NCBI GenBank assembly: GCA_902800595.1
Contig: CADCFA010000009.1
Span: 1 to 64,000 of the forward strand
Source: an uncultured Prevotellaceae bacterium
GTDB taxonomy: Bacteria > Bacteroidota > Bacteroidia > Bacteroidales > Bacteroidaceae
Direction of reading: 5' to 3'
DNA length: 64,000 nucleotides
Under the pieces are notes generated by a model. The model had not been told where the DNA came from. It did not search any database and saw nothing but the letters and a program-made list of their open reading frames with translations. Below, one piece after another: positions 25,796-33,807 of this stretch. The position numbers and the translations under genes were made by a program. Every line of letters starts with the position of its first letter. The stretch's first letter is position 1.

Positions 25796-26370
25796 TGCCC
25801 CAGCAACAAACGCCAGAGGAAATTGCCCATGAGTTGAAGATACTTGTGGCGCGCTTGCAGGAGACTGGACGCAAGGATCTGCTGCTGCATGCTATAGGTG
25901 TGCCCTTACTGGAGGAGCTGAGAATTGAGGCTGCCAAGGGTAATCTGAGTCGTCTGTTCATCACGAAGGACTATCGTTTTATTTTGGAGGATTATCGGAA
26001 GGAGGTGGAGCTGCAGCCTGTGCATAAGGCTGTGTATCTGTTGTTCCTGGCTCATCCTGAGGGTATAGAGTTCAAACGTCTGGCAGATTATCGTGAGGAA
26101 CTTACACATTATTATATGGCAACGGCAAAGATGATGGATAAGGAGAAAATTATCGAAAGTGTGGATCACCTGGTTAATCCTTTGGATAATGCCATCAATG
26201 AGAAATGTTCTCGTATCAAGAAAGTGTTTCTCGGCATGATGGATGAATACACTGCCAGCTATTACATCATCAGCAGTCATACCCAGAAGCACTTTGCTGG
26301 CTCCAGCCGCATCTGGTTTGAGCGCCTGAAAGTTATCTCCCTCCCGAGGGAGTTGGTAATTTTCAAGTAG
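25792..26370 (+). CDS. Unknown protein coupled to the FtsZ-like gene, paralogue of 23172
   Basis: The protein is 192 residues with no export signal. It is homologous over its length to the gene at 23172 (shared HKAVYLLFLAHPEGIEFKRL, INEKCSRIKKVF and ISLPRELVIF). The start codon overlaps the stop of the FtsZ-like gene as ATGA, so the two are made together and probably act together. The family is unnamed to me. One paralogue sits beside the LRR gene and one beside the FtsZ-like gene, which ties these two halves of the locus together. Confidence 0.65.
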   Translation: MMPQQQTPEEIAHELKILVARLQETGRKDLLLHAIGVPLLEELRIEAAKGNLSRLFITKDYRFILEDYRKEVELQPVHKAVYLLFLAHPEGIEFKRLADYREELTHYYMATAKMMDKEKIIESVDHLVNPLDNAINEKCSRIKKVFLGMMDEYTASYYIISSHTQKHFAGSSRIWFERLKVISLPRELVIFK

Positions 26371-26375
26371 TCTCC

Positions 26376-27605
26376 TTAGAGCTTCCCCTTGAATGTGTAA
26401 CCGATTCCTTCAACGGCTGTCCGGATGGCGGCTTCGGGGGCGGGACCTTTGATGGTGAGTGTGCTGGCGGAGGCACTGGCCTTGGCTTTCTCTACGCCTG
26501 GCACTTCCTCAACGGCACGGACTACGGCTGCCTCGCAATGACTGCAATGCATGTCTTCAACGCGATAGACGGTCACATCGGGATCTAACGGCTTCTTGTC
26601 TGTAAATCTGCTGAATAGTTTCATCATAAGAGCAAATATAATTAATAGTGTTAATACTGTCGCACAAACGATCTTAAACGGGCTGGGCAGGGCAGATGTA
26701 CTCATGCAGCAGGCGTCCTGAGCGCCTGCAGTGAAGTCGATTCCCGTGGCATTGAGTAGTAGTCCGAAAAGGACGGCAAACCCCACGATCGTCATCAGGT
26801 AAACCGATGTGAAACGGCGCCCCATGGACTTATGAACCACGAGGATAGAGGCGAGATTAACCGCAGGTCCCGCCATCAGCATCACTAATGCTGCTCCTGG
26901 CGAAAGTCCCTTCATCATCAATGCCGCTGCAACGGGAATGCTACCCGTGGAACAGATATACATCGGTATGGCAATAACCAGAATGACCAGCATCTGCAGC
27001 AACGGCTGACTGCCGAAACTGAGGAAGAACTCGTCGGGAACTGCCACCTGAATCAATGCTGCTACGACAAGGCCAATGAGCAGTCGCAGACCGATGTCGC
27101 GAAGCATGTCATAATAGGCATACTTCAGTACACGCCAGATCCGATTCCCGCTTTCTACTTGGCATGAAGAGGCAGAGTCGTCCGTTATATGATCTTCGCG
27201 AACCAGACGGTTTACCAGCAGTCCGCCGCAGACACCCGTGATAAGTGCCGCCGCAGGACGGATAATGGCAAACCCCAGTCCCATCAGCGAGAACGTGGCC
27301 AGGATAGAGTCGATGCCTGTTTGGGGTGTGGCAATGAAAAACGAGGCAATGGCGCCTTTCGATGCCTTCTCGTTTCTGAGACCGATAGCCGTAGGAATGA
27401 CGCCGCAGGAACACAGCGGCAGTGGTATGCCCAGCAGTGCCGCCCAGACAACGGACAGCTTGTTATTTCGCGAAAGGTAATTGGCATAGAACCTCTGTGG
27501 CACGAATACGTGGAGCACACCTGCGATGAAGAATCCCAGCAGCAGATAGGGAGCCATCTCGCAGACTACGTTCAAAAGCGATATGAAGAAGTTTTGCATG
27601 TTCAT
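26376..27605 (-). CDS. SO_0444-type permease with C-terminal heavy-metal-binding domain
   Basis: The protein is 409 residues. Eight or so membrane segments form two permease halves (DUF318 type). The first half contains GIPLPLCSCGVIPTAIGLRN, with a CxC metal-binding motif in the membrane, and FFIATPQTGIDS. Residues about 345-409 form an HMA-like domain with EDMHCSHCEAAVV, the CxxC metal site. Family members of this fusion are predicted Cu/Zn efflux permeases. Starts at 27605 and 27599 are both possible; the longer frame lies upstream of the promoter. It converges with the island and marks the return to ordinary genome content. Confidence 0.85.
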   Translation of the reverse strand: MNMQNFFISLLNVVCEMAPYLLLGFFIAGVLHVFVPQRFYANYLSRNNKLSVVWAALLGIPLPLCSCGVIPTAIGLRNEKASKGAIASFFIATPQTGIDSILATFSLMGLGFAIIRPAAALITGVCGGLLVNRLVREDHITDDSASSCQVESGNRIWRVLKYAYYDMLRDIGLRLLIGLVVAALIQVAVPDEFFLSFGSQPLLQMLVILVIAIPMYICSTGSIPVAAALMMKGLSPGAALVMLMAGPAVNLASILVVHKSMGRRFTSVYLMTIVGFAVLFGLLLNATGIDFTAGAQDACCMSTSALPSPFKIVCATVLTLLIIFALMMKLFSRFTDKKPLDPDVTVYRVEDMHCSHCEAAVVRAVEEVPGVEKAKASASASTLTIKGPAPEAAIRTAVEGIGYTFKGKL

Positions 27606-27616
27606 GAATCTGTGTG

Positions 27617-27624
27617 CAAAATTA
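27617..27624 (-). promoter_or_regulatory. -7 promoter element (TAATTTTG) of the metal permease
   Basis: The minus strand reads TAATTTTG, 11 bases before the ATG at 27605. No clear -33 TTTG. Confidence 0.5.
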
Positions 27625-27670
27625 ATCATAAATTTTGGATTTTATTGCTATCATTCAAAAAAATAATATG

Positions 27671-27678
27671 TAAATTTG
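27671..27678 (+). promoter_or_regulatory. -7 promoter element (TAAATTTG) of the small gene at 27692
   Basis: TAAATTTG lies 13 bases before the ATG at 27692. Confidence 0.5.
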
Positions 27679-27691
27679 CAGCGGTGTTTAT

Positions 27692-27859
27692 ATGATGAGG
27701 ATTTTTTTTCATGAAGGTCAGAACGACATGCAGTATGAGTTCAAAGAGGTAAAACCCGACCTCTTCCTGCTCTCTCACGGCAAGGCGAAACTCTATATTG
27801 ACAAAGAGAAATGGCCGCAGGGCTTCGTCTCCATGAAACTGGATTATGATTACAGATAA
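27692..27859 (+). CDS. Small conserved-looking protein of 54-55 residues
   Basis: ATG (27692 or 27695) to TAA at 27859. The protein begins MRIFFHEGQNDMQYEFKEVK and ends GFVSMKLDYDYR, with SHGKAKLYIDKEKW in between. It has balanced charge and hydrophobicity, a promoter just upstream and a strong terminator directly after the stop, which supports a real gene. No family or function is recognised. Confidence 0.6.
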   Translation: MMRIFFHEGQNDMQYEFKEVKPDLFLLSHGKAKLYIDKEKWPQGFVSMKLDYDYR

Positions 27860-27862
27860 TAA

Positions 27863-27900
27863 AAAGGACTTTGGATGATCTGCTCCAAAGTCCTTTCTTT
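27863..27900. terminator. Bidirectional terminator
   Basis: A 13-bp stem (AAAGGACTTTGGA pairing with TCCAAAGTCCTTT) has T-rich sequence on the plus side and A-rich sequence on the other. It serves the small gene (plus) and pheS (minus). Confidence 0.85.
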
Positions 27901-27916
27901 ATGGGGATAGCCACTA

Positions 27917-28975
27917 TCAGTTGGCTGCTTCGAACTCTTCGAGGAAACGGGTGTCGTTCTCTGAGAACATACGGAGGTCAGAGACACGGTATTTGAGGTT
28001 GGTGATACGCTCCACACCCATACCGAAGGCATAGCCGCTGTATTCCTTGGAGTCGATGCCGCAGAGCTCGAGTACGTTGGGATCCACCATACCGCAACCG
28101 AGGATCTCCACCCAGCCGGTGTGCTTACAGAAGCCGCAGCCCTCACCGCCACAGATGAAGCATGAGATATCCATCTCTGCACTGGGCTCCGTGAAGGGGA
28201 AGTAAGAGGGGCGCAGACGGATCTTCGTGTCGGGACCGAACATCTCCTGGGCAAAGCTGAGCAGCACTTGTTTCAGGTCGGTGAAGCTTACGTTCTTGTC
28301 GATATAGAGTCCTTCCACCTGATGGAAGAAGCAGTGGGCACGGGCCGTAATCGCCTCGTTACGATACACACGACCTGGACAGATGACGCGGATGGGACTT
28401 GTGAGCTTGCCGTCCTCGGTGTGCATCTGCTCCATGATACGAGCCTGTACGCTGGAGGTGTGAGAGCGGAGCAGGATGTTCTTCGTGACATCGTTGGGAT
28501 GCTGGCTTACGAAGAAGGTGTCCTGCATGTCGCGGGCAGGGTGATCGGCGGCAAAGTTCATTTTGGTGAAGATGTGATTGTCATCCTCCACCTCAGGACC
28601 GTCGGCCAGAACAAAGCCCATGCGCGAGAAAATGTCTATAATCTCGTTGGTGACAATGCTCAGGGGATGACGTGTACCAAGCTCTACAGGGTAGGGGGTA
28701 CGTGTCAGGTCGATGGCCTCTTCGCCTGTCTCCTGGGTGTCGCATGCCTCACGGAGCTGATTGATGCGCTCTGTGGCGAGTGTCTTCAGTTCGTTGATCT
28801 TCATACCAACCGTCTTCTTCTGGTCGGCAGCTACATTACGGAAGTCGTTCATCAGGGCTGTAATCTCACCTTTCTTGCTGAGATATTTCAGTCGGAGCTG
28901 TTCTACTTCCTCAGCGTTTTTCGCGCTCAAATTTTGAACTTCCTTCAGGAGTTCGTCTATCTTATCAAGTATCAT
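27917..28975 (-). CDS. pheS: Phenylalanine-tRNA ligase alpha subunit
   Basis: The protein is 352 residues and charges tRNA-Phe together with PheT, which is not in the window. An N-terminal coiled coil (LDKIDELLKEVQNLSAKNAE) leads into a class II catalytic core with HPARDMQDTFFV, YRNEAITARAHCFFHQVEGL (motif 2) and FGMGVERITNL (motif 3). CFICGGEGCGFCKHTG is a four-cysteine site seen in many bacterial PheS. The ATG at 28975 is chosen over the longer frame because it begins the coiled coil at its normal position. pheS and pheT are separate in many Bacteroidota. Confidence 0.96.
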   Translation of the reverse strand: MILDKIDELLKEVQNLSAKNAEEVEQLRLKYLSKKGEITALMNDFRNVAADQKKTVGMKINELKTLATERINQLREACDTQETGEEAIDLTRTPYPVELGTRHPLSIVTNEIIDIFSRMGFVLADGPEVEDDNHIFTKMNFAADHPARDMQDTFFVSQHPNDVTKNILLRSHTSSVQARIMEQMHTEDGKLTSPIRVICPGRVYRNEAITARAHCFFHQVEGLYIDKNVSFTDLKQVLLSFAQEMFGPDTKIRLRPSYFPFTEPSAEMDISCFICGGEGCGFCKHTGWVEILGCGMVDPNVLELCGIDSKEYSGYAFGMGVERITNLKYRVSDLRMFSENDTRFLEEFEAAN

Positions 28976-29086
28976 AAAAACGTTTAAAATTGCAATTTTG
29001 CGTGCAAAGGTACTTATTTTTTGGGACAAAAGAACAAAAGAAGCAAAAAAATATGTGTAATTATGTTCTTATTTCTAAAAAATATG

Positions 29087-29094
29087 TAACTTTG
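29087..29094 (+). promoter_or_regulatory. -7 promoter element (TAACTTTG) for 29144-31749
   Basis: TAACTTTG lies 49 bases before the ATG of the lipoprotein gene. It probably drives the three-gene operon with murB and the MBL gene. Confidence 0.6.
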
Positions 29095-29143
29095 CAGAAG
29101 TTTGAGAGAATAAGATTTAAAAATTGCTTATCGAATAGCATAG

Positions 29144-29983
29144 ATGAGAAGGTGTTTTATAGCGTTTTTCGCTGTTGTACTGCTGATGTTCTCCTGTACG
29201 GGGAAAAAGGCGGGTCAGATGGATGAGGTGCCGGCTGATTCTTTGGCTGACTCCATTGATACAACTGATGTTGACACCATGGAGATGTTGATAGCCGAGA
29301 CACCCATGCCTCGTGCTGCTGATGCCATGTTCGACGATTTCATTTTTAATTTCGTTGCCAATAAGAAGTTGCAGAAGGAACGTGTGGTCTTCCCGCTGCG
29401 TACGAGAGAGGGTGAGAAAACGACGCTGACGGAGAAAGGGCAGTGGAAGATGGAGCACCTCTTTATGCGTCAGGGCTATTACACGCTGTTGTTCGGCAAT
29501 GACGAGCAGATGACTCACCAGAAGGACACGGCTGTCAGCGAGGCTATCGTGGAGAAGATCCAGCTGAAGAAGAACCGTGTGATGAACTATTACTTCGTGC
29601 GTGTGAAGGGTGCCTGGATGATGAGAGAGGTGGTGGTGACACCGCTGCCGGAGAATCCCAACGCCTCGTTCCTGGAGTTCTATAAGCGCTTTGTGACAGA
29701 CTCTGCCTTCCAGGTGAAGAGCATCAATAAGACGGTGACCTTTATCAGTCCTGATCCTGATAACGACTTTACGATGATGGAGGGGGTGATCACGCCTGAT
29801 ACGTGGAGCGCGTTTGCACCAGCACTGCCATCCAAGGTGCTTTATAACATTGTGTATGGTAAGCCGAAGCCGGTAGAAAACGAGATGATCTTCCTGATGC
29901 GAGGTGTGTCTAATGGTCTGGAGATGGAACTGCGCTTCAAGAAAGTGAAGGGGCGCTGGCTGCTCATGAAATTGGCAACTTAA
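29144..29983 (+). CDS. DUF4348-family lipoprotein
   Basis: The protein is 279 residues. The signal MRRCFIAFFAVVLLMFSC ends in a lipobox with the lipidated cysteine at position 18. It is followed by an acidic linker (DEVPADSLADSIDTTDVDTM) and a folded domain with MFDDFIFNFVANKKLQKERV and YYFVRVKGAWMMREVVVTPL, a pattern I associate with DUF4348. It is expected at the periplasmic or outer face of the envelope. It is first in an operon with murB three bases downstream, suggesting an envelope role, though none is established. Confidence 0.8.
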   Translation: MRRCFIAFFAVVLLMFSCTGKKAGQMDEVPADSLADSIDTTDVDTMEMLIAETPMPRAADAMFDDFIFNFVANKKLQKERVVFPLRTREGEKTTLTEKGQWKMEHLFMRQGYYTLLFGNDEQMTHQKDTAVSEAIVEKIQLKKNRVMNYYFVRVKGAWMMREVVVTPLPENPNASFLEFYKRFVTDSAFQVKSINKTVTFISPDPDNDFTMMEGVITPDTWSAFAPALPSKVLYNIVYGKPKPVENEMIFLMRGVSNGLEMELRFKKVKGRWLLMKLAT

Positions 29984-29986
29984 GAG

Positions 29987-30991
29987 ATGAAAGATTTTAG
30001 AGACTATAGTCTGAAGGCGCATAACACATTTGGCATCGATGCTAAATGCAGTCGTTTCCTGGAGTTTGAAGATGATCAGGAAGCGATAGAGGTGGCTAAG
30101 ATTCTCAGAGAGTCACAGATGCCTTATATTATAATAGGTGGTGGCAGTAACCTGCTTCTCACTAAGGACTATGAGGGCATCGTGGTGCGCTCGGGTATCA
30201 AGGGACATTACTTTGAAGATGGCTACAGGATGATCTGTGGCAGCGGAGAGGAATGGGACCGGATGGTGGCTGTGAGCATTGAGAATGGCTATTATGGCAT
30301 GGAGAACCTGTCGCTGATCCCTGGTGATGTGGGTGCCAGCGCCGTTCAGAACATAGGTGCCTACGGTGTGGAGGCGAAAGATCTGATTCTCTGCGTCTGG
30401 GCGATAGAGATCGCAACGGACAAACCCTGTATGATTGGCAATGAAGAATGTGGATATGGCTATCGTCAGAGCAGGTTCAAGCAGGATTGGAAGGATAAGT
30501 ATCTTATTTGTAGAGTGACCTACGGGCTTTCAAGAACCTTTACCCCGCATCTCGACTATGGCAATATCCGTGCAGAACTGGAGAAGAAGGGTATCCAAGA
30601 GCCTTCTGCCCAGCAGTTGCGCGACATCATTATAGAGATTCGTAATGCCAAACTCCCTGATCCGAAGGTGATGGGCAATGCCGGCAGTTTCTTTATGAAC
30701 CCCATTGTGAGCCGTGAGAAATATGAGTCGCTGGCTGCACAGTATGAGAACATGCCCCATTATCCTGTGGATGAGGCGCACGAGAAGATTCCTGCAGGCT
30801 GGATGATTGACCAGTGTGGCTGGAAAGGTAAGAGAATGGGGCGTGCCGGCGTACATGACAAACAGGCCCTGGTGCTGGTGAACTGCGGTGGGGCAAAGGG
30901 TGAGGAGATCGTGGCCCTCTGCCGGCAGATTCAGGCAGATGTGAAAGCAAAGTTCGACATAGAGATCCATCCAGAAGTGAATATTATATGA
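29987..30991 (+). CDS. murB: UDP-N-acetylenolpyruvoylglucosamine reductase
   Basis: The protein is 334 residues, a type I MurB. This FAD enzyme reduces enolpyruvyl-UDP-GlcNAc to UDP-MurNAc in peptidoglycan synthesis. Motifs: NTFGIDAKC at the N-terminus, FAD-binding IIIGGGSNLLLT, IPGDVGASAVQNIGAYGVEA, YGYRQSRFK, and the proton-donor serine in MGNAGSFFMNPIV. The C-terminus has AGWMIDQCGWKGKRMGRAGV. The stop overlaps the MBL gene start as ATGA. Confidence 0.96.
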   Translation: MKDFRDYSLKAHNTFGIDAKCSRFLEFEDDQEAIEVAKILRESQMPYIIIGGGSNLLLTKDYEGIVVRSGIKGHYFEDGYRMICGSGEEWDRMVAVSIENGYYGMENLSLIPGDVGASAVQNIGAYGVEAKDLILCVWAIEIATDKPCMIGNEECGYGYRQSRFKQDWKDKYLICRVTYGLSRTFTPHLDYGNIRAELEKKGIQEPSAQQLRDIIIEIRNAKLPDPKVMGNAGSFFMNPIVSREKYESLAAQYENMPHYPVDEAHEKIPAGWMIDQCGWKGKRMGRAGVHDKQALVLVNCGGAKGEEIVALCRQIQADVKAKFDIEIHPEVNII

Positions 30992-31749
30992 AGCTGACAT
31001 TTTTAGGTACAGGAACTTCGTGCGGCGTGCCCGTGATAGGATGTCGGTGTGAGGTGTGCCGGAGTACTGATCCGCACGACAAGCGCACACGCTGTTCCGC
31101 ATTGGTAGAGACGGAGCGCACGAGACTGCTCATAGACTGCGGGCCTGATTTCCGTGGGCAAATCCTGCCACAGCCATTCCGAAAGATCGACGGTATCCTG
31201 ATTACACATAGTCATTACGACCATGTGGGAGGGATGGATGATATCCGTCCTTACTGCCAGTTTGGCGAAATCAATGTCTATGCCGATCCTATCGCCCGCA
31301 AGGGGATGTTGGAGATGCTGCCTTACTGTTTTGCTGAGCATCGCTATCCGGGTGTGCCAGCCATCGGCCTGCATGAGATTCATCCCCATGAGCTGTTGCA
31401 GATTGGCGACATGGATATTATGCCGATAGAGGTGATGCATGGCAAGCTGCCTATCTTAGGCTATCGCATCGGACCGTTGACCTATATTACTGACATGAAG
31501 ACGATCCATGAGTCGGAATATGCTTATCTGGAAGGTACGGAGCTGTTGGTGGTGAATGCCTTGCGCTTCGATAAGCCCCATCACTCCCATCAGCTGGTGG
31601 ATGATGCCATCGCCTTTGCACGAAGGGTAGGGGCAAAGCGTACGCTGCTCATACACGTCTGTCATGATGTGGGGCTCCATGAGAAAGTGAACCAGAATCT
31701 TCCTGCCGATATCCAACTGGCATACGACGGACAGGAAATCATATTATAA
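30988..31749 (+). CDS. MBL-fold hydrolase, PhnP-like cyclic phosphate phosphodiesterase family
   Basis: The protein is 253 residues. The N-terminus MKLTFLGTGTSCGVPVIGCR is followed by two cysteines of a PhnP-like zinc site (CRCEVCRS). The metallo-beta-lactamase motif is ITHSHYDHVGGMDD (HxHxDH), with later metal ligands in MPIEVMHGKLPILGYRIG and LIHVCHDVG. PhnP hydrolyses phosphoribosyl 1,2-cyclic phosphate, but family members outside phn operons have other or unknown substrates. It is coupled to murB by a 4-bp overlap; no phn genes are nearby. Confidence 0.88.
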   Translation: MKLTFLGTGTSCGVPVIGCRCEVCRSTDPHDKRTRCSALVETERTRLLIDCGPDFRGQILPQPFRKIDGILITHSHYDHVGGMDDIRPYCQFGEINVYADPIARKGMLEMLPYCFAEHRYPGVPAIGLHEIHPHELLQIGDMDIMPIEVMHGKLPILGYRIGPLTYITDMKTIHESEYAYLEGTELLVVNALRFDKPHHSHQLVDDAIAFARRVGAKRTLLIHVCHDVGLHEKVNQNLPADIQLAYDGQEIIL

Positions 31750-31754
31750 TAAAA

Positions 31755-31785
31755 AAGGGAGCTTCGACAGCTCCCTTATCTTTTC
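31755..31785 (+). terminator. Terminator after the MBL gene
   Basis: AAGGGAGCT pairs with AGCTCCCTT around a TCGAC loop, followed by ATCTTTTCTT. It overlaps the stop of the convergent gene and can act in both directions. Confidence 0.8.
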
Positions 31786-32051
31786 TTCTTCTTTCTCTTA
31801 CCGGAGAAAAACCTGTAGCCATTCATCAGCTTCCGGATTAGCATAAAGGCATCGAAAGCCATGATGCCATTGCTTACCAGACTGGCGATATAATCAGCCT
31901 TAGAGGTCTCATCTTTTTTCAAAAATATCTCGTTCCATAAGGTGGAAAACTGCGTACTGTCCTTCTGCAGATCCTTGAGCACCTCGTCCTTGCGCTGACG
32001 AATCTCGTCAAGCGACTGGTAATCTTTGATATTTTTGATAGCGGGTTTCAT
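31776..32051 (-). CDS. Small protein of the YtxH/holin-like trio
   Basis: The protein is 91 residues. It begins MKPAIKNIKDYQSLDEIRQR, has a helical, charged first half, then a hydrophobic stretch (YIASLVSNGIMAFDAFMLIR) and a very basic end (GKRKKKKR). It is probably an inner-membrane-associated protein. It is the last of three genes on the minus strand with a DUF1469 holin-like protein and a YtxH protein, a common Bacteroidota stress-linked set. The ATG at 32051 is preferred because the longer frame overlaps the preceding gene without added homology. Confidence 0.75.
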   Translation of the reverse strand: MKPAIKNIKDYQSLDEIRQRKDEVLKDLQKDSTQFSTLWNEIFLKKDETSKADYIASLVSNGIMAFDAFMLIRKLMNGYRFFSGKRKKKKR

Positions 32052-32064
32052 AAGTAAATGAAAT

Positions 32065-32415
32065 TTATTTGTTGAGGAATACCTCTGCGAGGAAACGCAC
32101 GAGGGGCTTCTCAATCCAATCTTTACGTTTACTGATAATCACAAAGAACAATATCAGGTGGAAGGCAGCGATAATCAGAAATGACCATCCCATGCCGATA
32201 AAGTTTGAGAGCCAGAAGGCGAGGGCAAACGACATGAACAGTGCCAGCGCGATGATGAGGAAACAGAAAACGATTGCCAAGGCGGCACCCGTAATCAGGT
32301 GTACCACCTTGTCAACCACATCAAGTTTGACGTATTCTGCCTGCAGCCCAAGATAGTGCTTGACCGTCTCTATCAGCTGGGCAAAGTTCTCAACGTTCTT
32401 GTCGCTTGAAAGCAT
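32065..32415 (-). CDS. Phage holin-like (DUF1469/Holin-X) membrane protein
   Basis: The protein is 116 residues. A soluble helical N-terminus (FAQLIETVKHYLGLQAEYVK) precedes two membrane segments (LITGAALAIVFCFLIIALAL and SFLIIAAFHLILFFVIISK). This is the layout of the putative Holin-X superfamily, which in Bacteroidota is chromosomal and not a phage lysis gene. It lies between the YtxH gene (3 bp upstream) and the 91-residue protein gene. Confidence 0.85.
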   Translation of the reverse strand: MLSSDKNVENFAQLIETVKHYLGLQAEYVKLDVVDKVVHLITGAALAIVFCFLIIALALFMSFALAFWLSNFIGMGWSFLIIAAFHLILFFVIISKRKDWIEKPLVRFLAEVFLNK

Positions 32416-32418
32416 CGC

Positions 32419-32631
32419 TTATTCCTCCTCGGTAGCATCCTCAATGTCATCAACGAGGTCAACCACTTCCTTGCGGCTGAGCTTGATGTTATGCTTCTTC
32501 AGAAAATCCTCCACTGCATCTGTGATTTTCACACGGGTATCAGATCCCTTTTCGGGAGCCATTAAGATACCAAGGGCTGCGCCAGCGATAGCACCGCCGA
32601 GAAATGCGCCAATGTAACCTAAACTTTTCAT
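32419..32631 (-). CDS. YtxH-domain protein
   Basis: The protein is 70 residues. A glycine-rich hydrophobic N-terminus (GYIGAFLGGAIAGAALGILM followed by APEKG) is the YtxH signature, and the acidic C-terminus (VVDLVDDIEDATEEE) is probably helical. YtxH proteins are small membrane-linked stress proteins. It is first in the three-gene minus-strand unit. Confidence 0.85.
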   Translation of the reverse strand: MKSLGYIGAFLGGAIAGAALGILMAPEKGSDTRVKITDAVEDFLKKHNIKLSRKEVVDLVDDIEDATEEE

Positions 32632-32673
32632 AATCTGTAGTTATATTAAGTGAATACTAAAAAATCTCTTGTG

Positions 32674-32681
32674 CAAATATA
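32674..32681 (-). promoter_or_regulatory. -7 promoter element (TATATTTG) of the YtxH operon
   Basis: The minus strand reads TATATTTG, about 43 bases before the YtxH ATG. Confidence 0.6.
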
Positions 32682-32849
32682 CGCATTTTTTCGATAATGG
32701 TGCAAAAATATCCCAAAAATTTAATTAAAAAGTTGTGATTTCTCCGATTTAACAAACTTTATGTAGCATTTTTGCACAGTTTTCCCTGATAATTTGTAAT
32801 TTCGCACACAAAATAGTGAATTAAGTCATATTTTAAATACAATAACAAA

Positions 32850-33356
32850 ATGAAGAAAACGACTATTTTGTGCGTCGGTTTGTGCGCAGCAATGGCTTTC
32901 ACAAGCTGTAAGTCAAGTGAAAGTGCCTATAAGAAGGCATATGAGAAAGCAAAACAGTATGATACCTCTGCACAGCAGGCACCTCAGGCTGCTCCGCAGA
33001 CAACTGAGGAGGTGGCTGTGGTAGCTCCCGTGGAGGCAAAGCCCGCCAACGAGACGCGTGTAGTGGATAATCTCGATAATGTGTCGGTTCGTCAGGAGAG
33101 TGTAACACTCATCAACGGCTCTGGTCTGAAGGACTTCAGTGTGATTGTTGGCTCTTTCGGTCTGGTCTCTAACGCAGAGGGTCTGCAGCAGCGCCTGAAG
33201 GCAGCCGGCTACGATGCTCAGATTGTTAAGAACGAGGATAAGAACATGTATCGTGTGGTAGCTTCTACCTTTGCAGGCAAGGCTGACGCTGTGAACAGCC
33301 GTGATCAGCTGCGTGCTACCTATCCTGATGCATGGTTGCTCTATAACGTACGATAA
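32850..33356 (+). CDS. SPOR-domain lipoprotein
   Basis: The protein is 168 residues. The signal MKKTTILCVGLCAAMAFTSC ends in a lipobox. A proline/alanine linker (QQAPQAAPQTTEEVAVVAPV) leads to a C-terminal SPOR domain with DFSVIVGSFGLVSNAEGLQQ and MYRVVASTFAGKADAV. SPOR domains bind denuded glycan strands at division sites, so this is an envelope protein likely involved in division or wall remodelling. The upstream region has a TTTG and a TAATTTCG, a degenerate promoter. Confidence 0.88.
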   Translation: MKKTTILCVGLCAAMAFTSCKSSESAYKKAYEKAKQYDTSAQQAPQAAPQTTEEVAVVAPVEAKPANETRVVDNLDNVSVRQESVTLINGSGLKDFSVIVGSFGLVSNAEGLQQRLKAAGYDAQIVKNEDKNMYRVVASTFAGKADAVNSRDQLRATYPDAWLLYNVR

Positions 33357-33366
33357 TCCTTTTGTC

Positions 33367-33780
33367 GTGGCGAGGATATTATCCATCGATTACGGCAAGA
33401 AACGTACAGGACTGGCAGTCACCGACCCTCTGCAGATTATCGCTGGAGGGTTGGCGACTGTTTCTACATCAGAGCTGTTCGACTGGCTGAAGGCTTATTT
33501 GGCCAAAGAACCAGTGGAGCGCATTGTGATAGGAGAGCCCCGTCAGCCTAACGGTGAACCGAGTGAGAATCTGCAGCGTGTGCAGCAGTTTGTGAACCGT
33601 TGGCGGAAAGCTGTGCCTGAAGTGCCTATCGAGTATTACGACGAGCGATTTACTTCCGTGCTGGCTCATCAGGCAATGCTTGCTGGCGGTCTGAAGAAGA
33701 AGGCACGTCAGGACAAGGCACTCGTGGATGAAATATCCGCTACGATTATCCTCGAAGATTATCTCCGAGCCCGTAAATAG
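33367..33780 (+). CDS. ruvX: Putative pre-16S rRNA nuclease (YqgF/RuvX)
   Basis: The protein is 137 residues, the usual size for this RNase H-fold family. MARILSIDYGKKRTGLAVTD carries the first catalytic aspartate, VERIVIGEPRQPNGEPSENL the second block, and DERFTSVLAHQAM with KALVDEISATIIL the rest. The YqgF enzyme trims the 5' end of 16S rRNA. A GTG at 33367 is chosen: the longest frame would start within the preceding gene, and family members start with a short strand before DYG. Confidence 0.9.
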   Translation: MARILSIDYGKKRTGLAVTDPLQIIAGGLATVSTSELFDWLKAYLAKEPVERIVIGEPRQPNGEPSENLQRVQQFVNRWRKAVPEVPIEYYDERFTSVLAHQAMLAGGLKKKARQDKALVDEISATIILEDYLRARK

Positions 33781-33807
33781 TCAAATAGTAAATATTCAAA
33801 TAGTGAA

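Noticed and set aside
29117..30022. A 301-codon minus-strand frame opposite the DUF4348 lipoprotein
   Set aside because: It lies entirely antisense to a well-supported lipoprotein gene, is His/Leu/Arg-rich, and has no promoter. Similar long antisense frames oppose trkH, the ABC-F gene and the 54504 gene and were left out.
32065..32415. A prophage remnant suggested by the holin-like gene
   Set aside because: DUF1469 holin-like proteins next to YtxH genes are ordinary chromosomal Bacteroidota genes, and no other phage gene is nearby.
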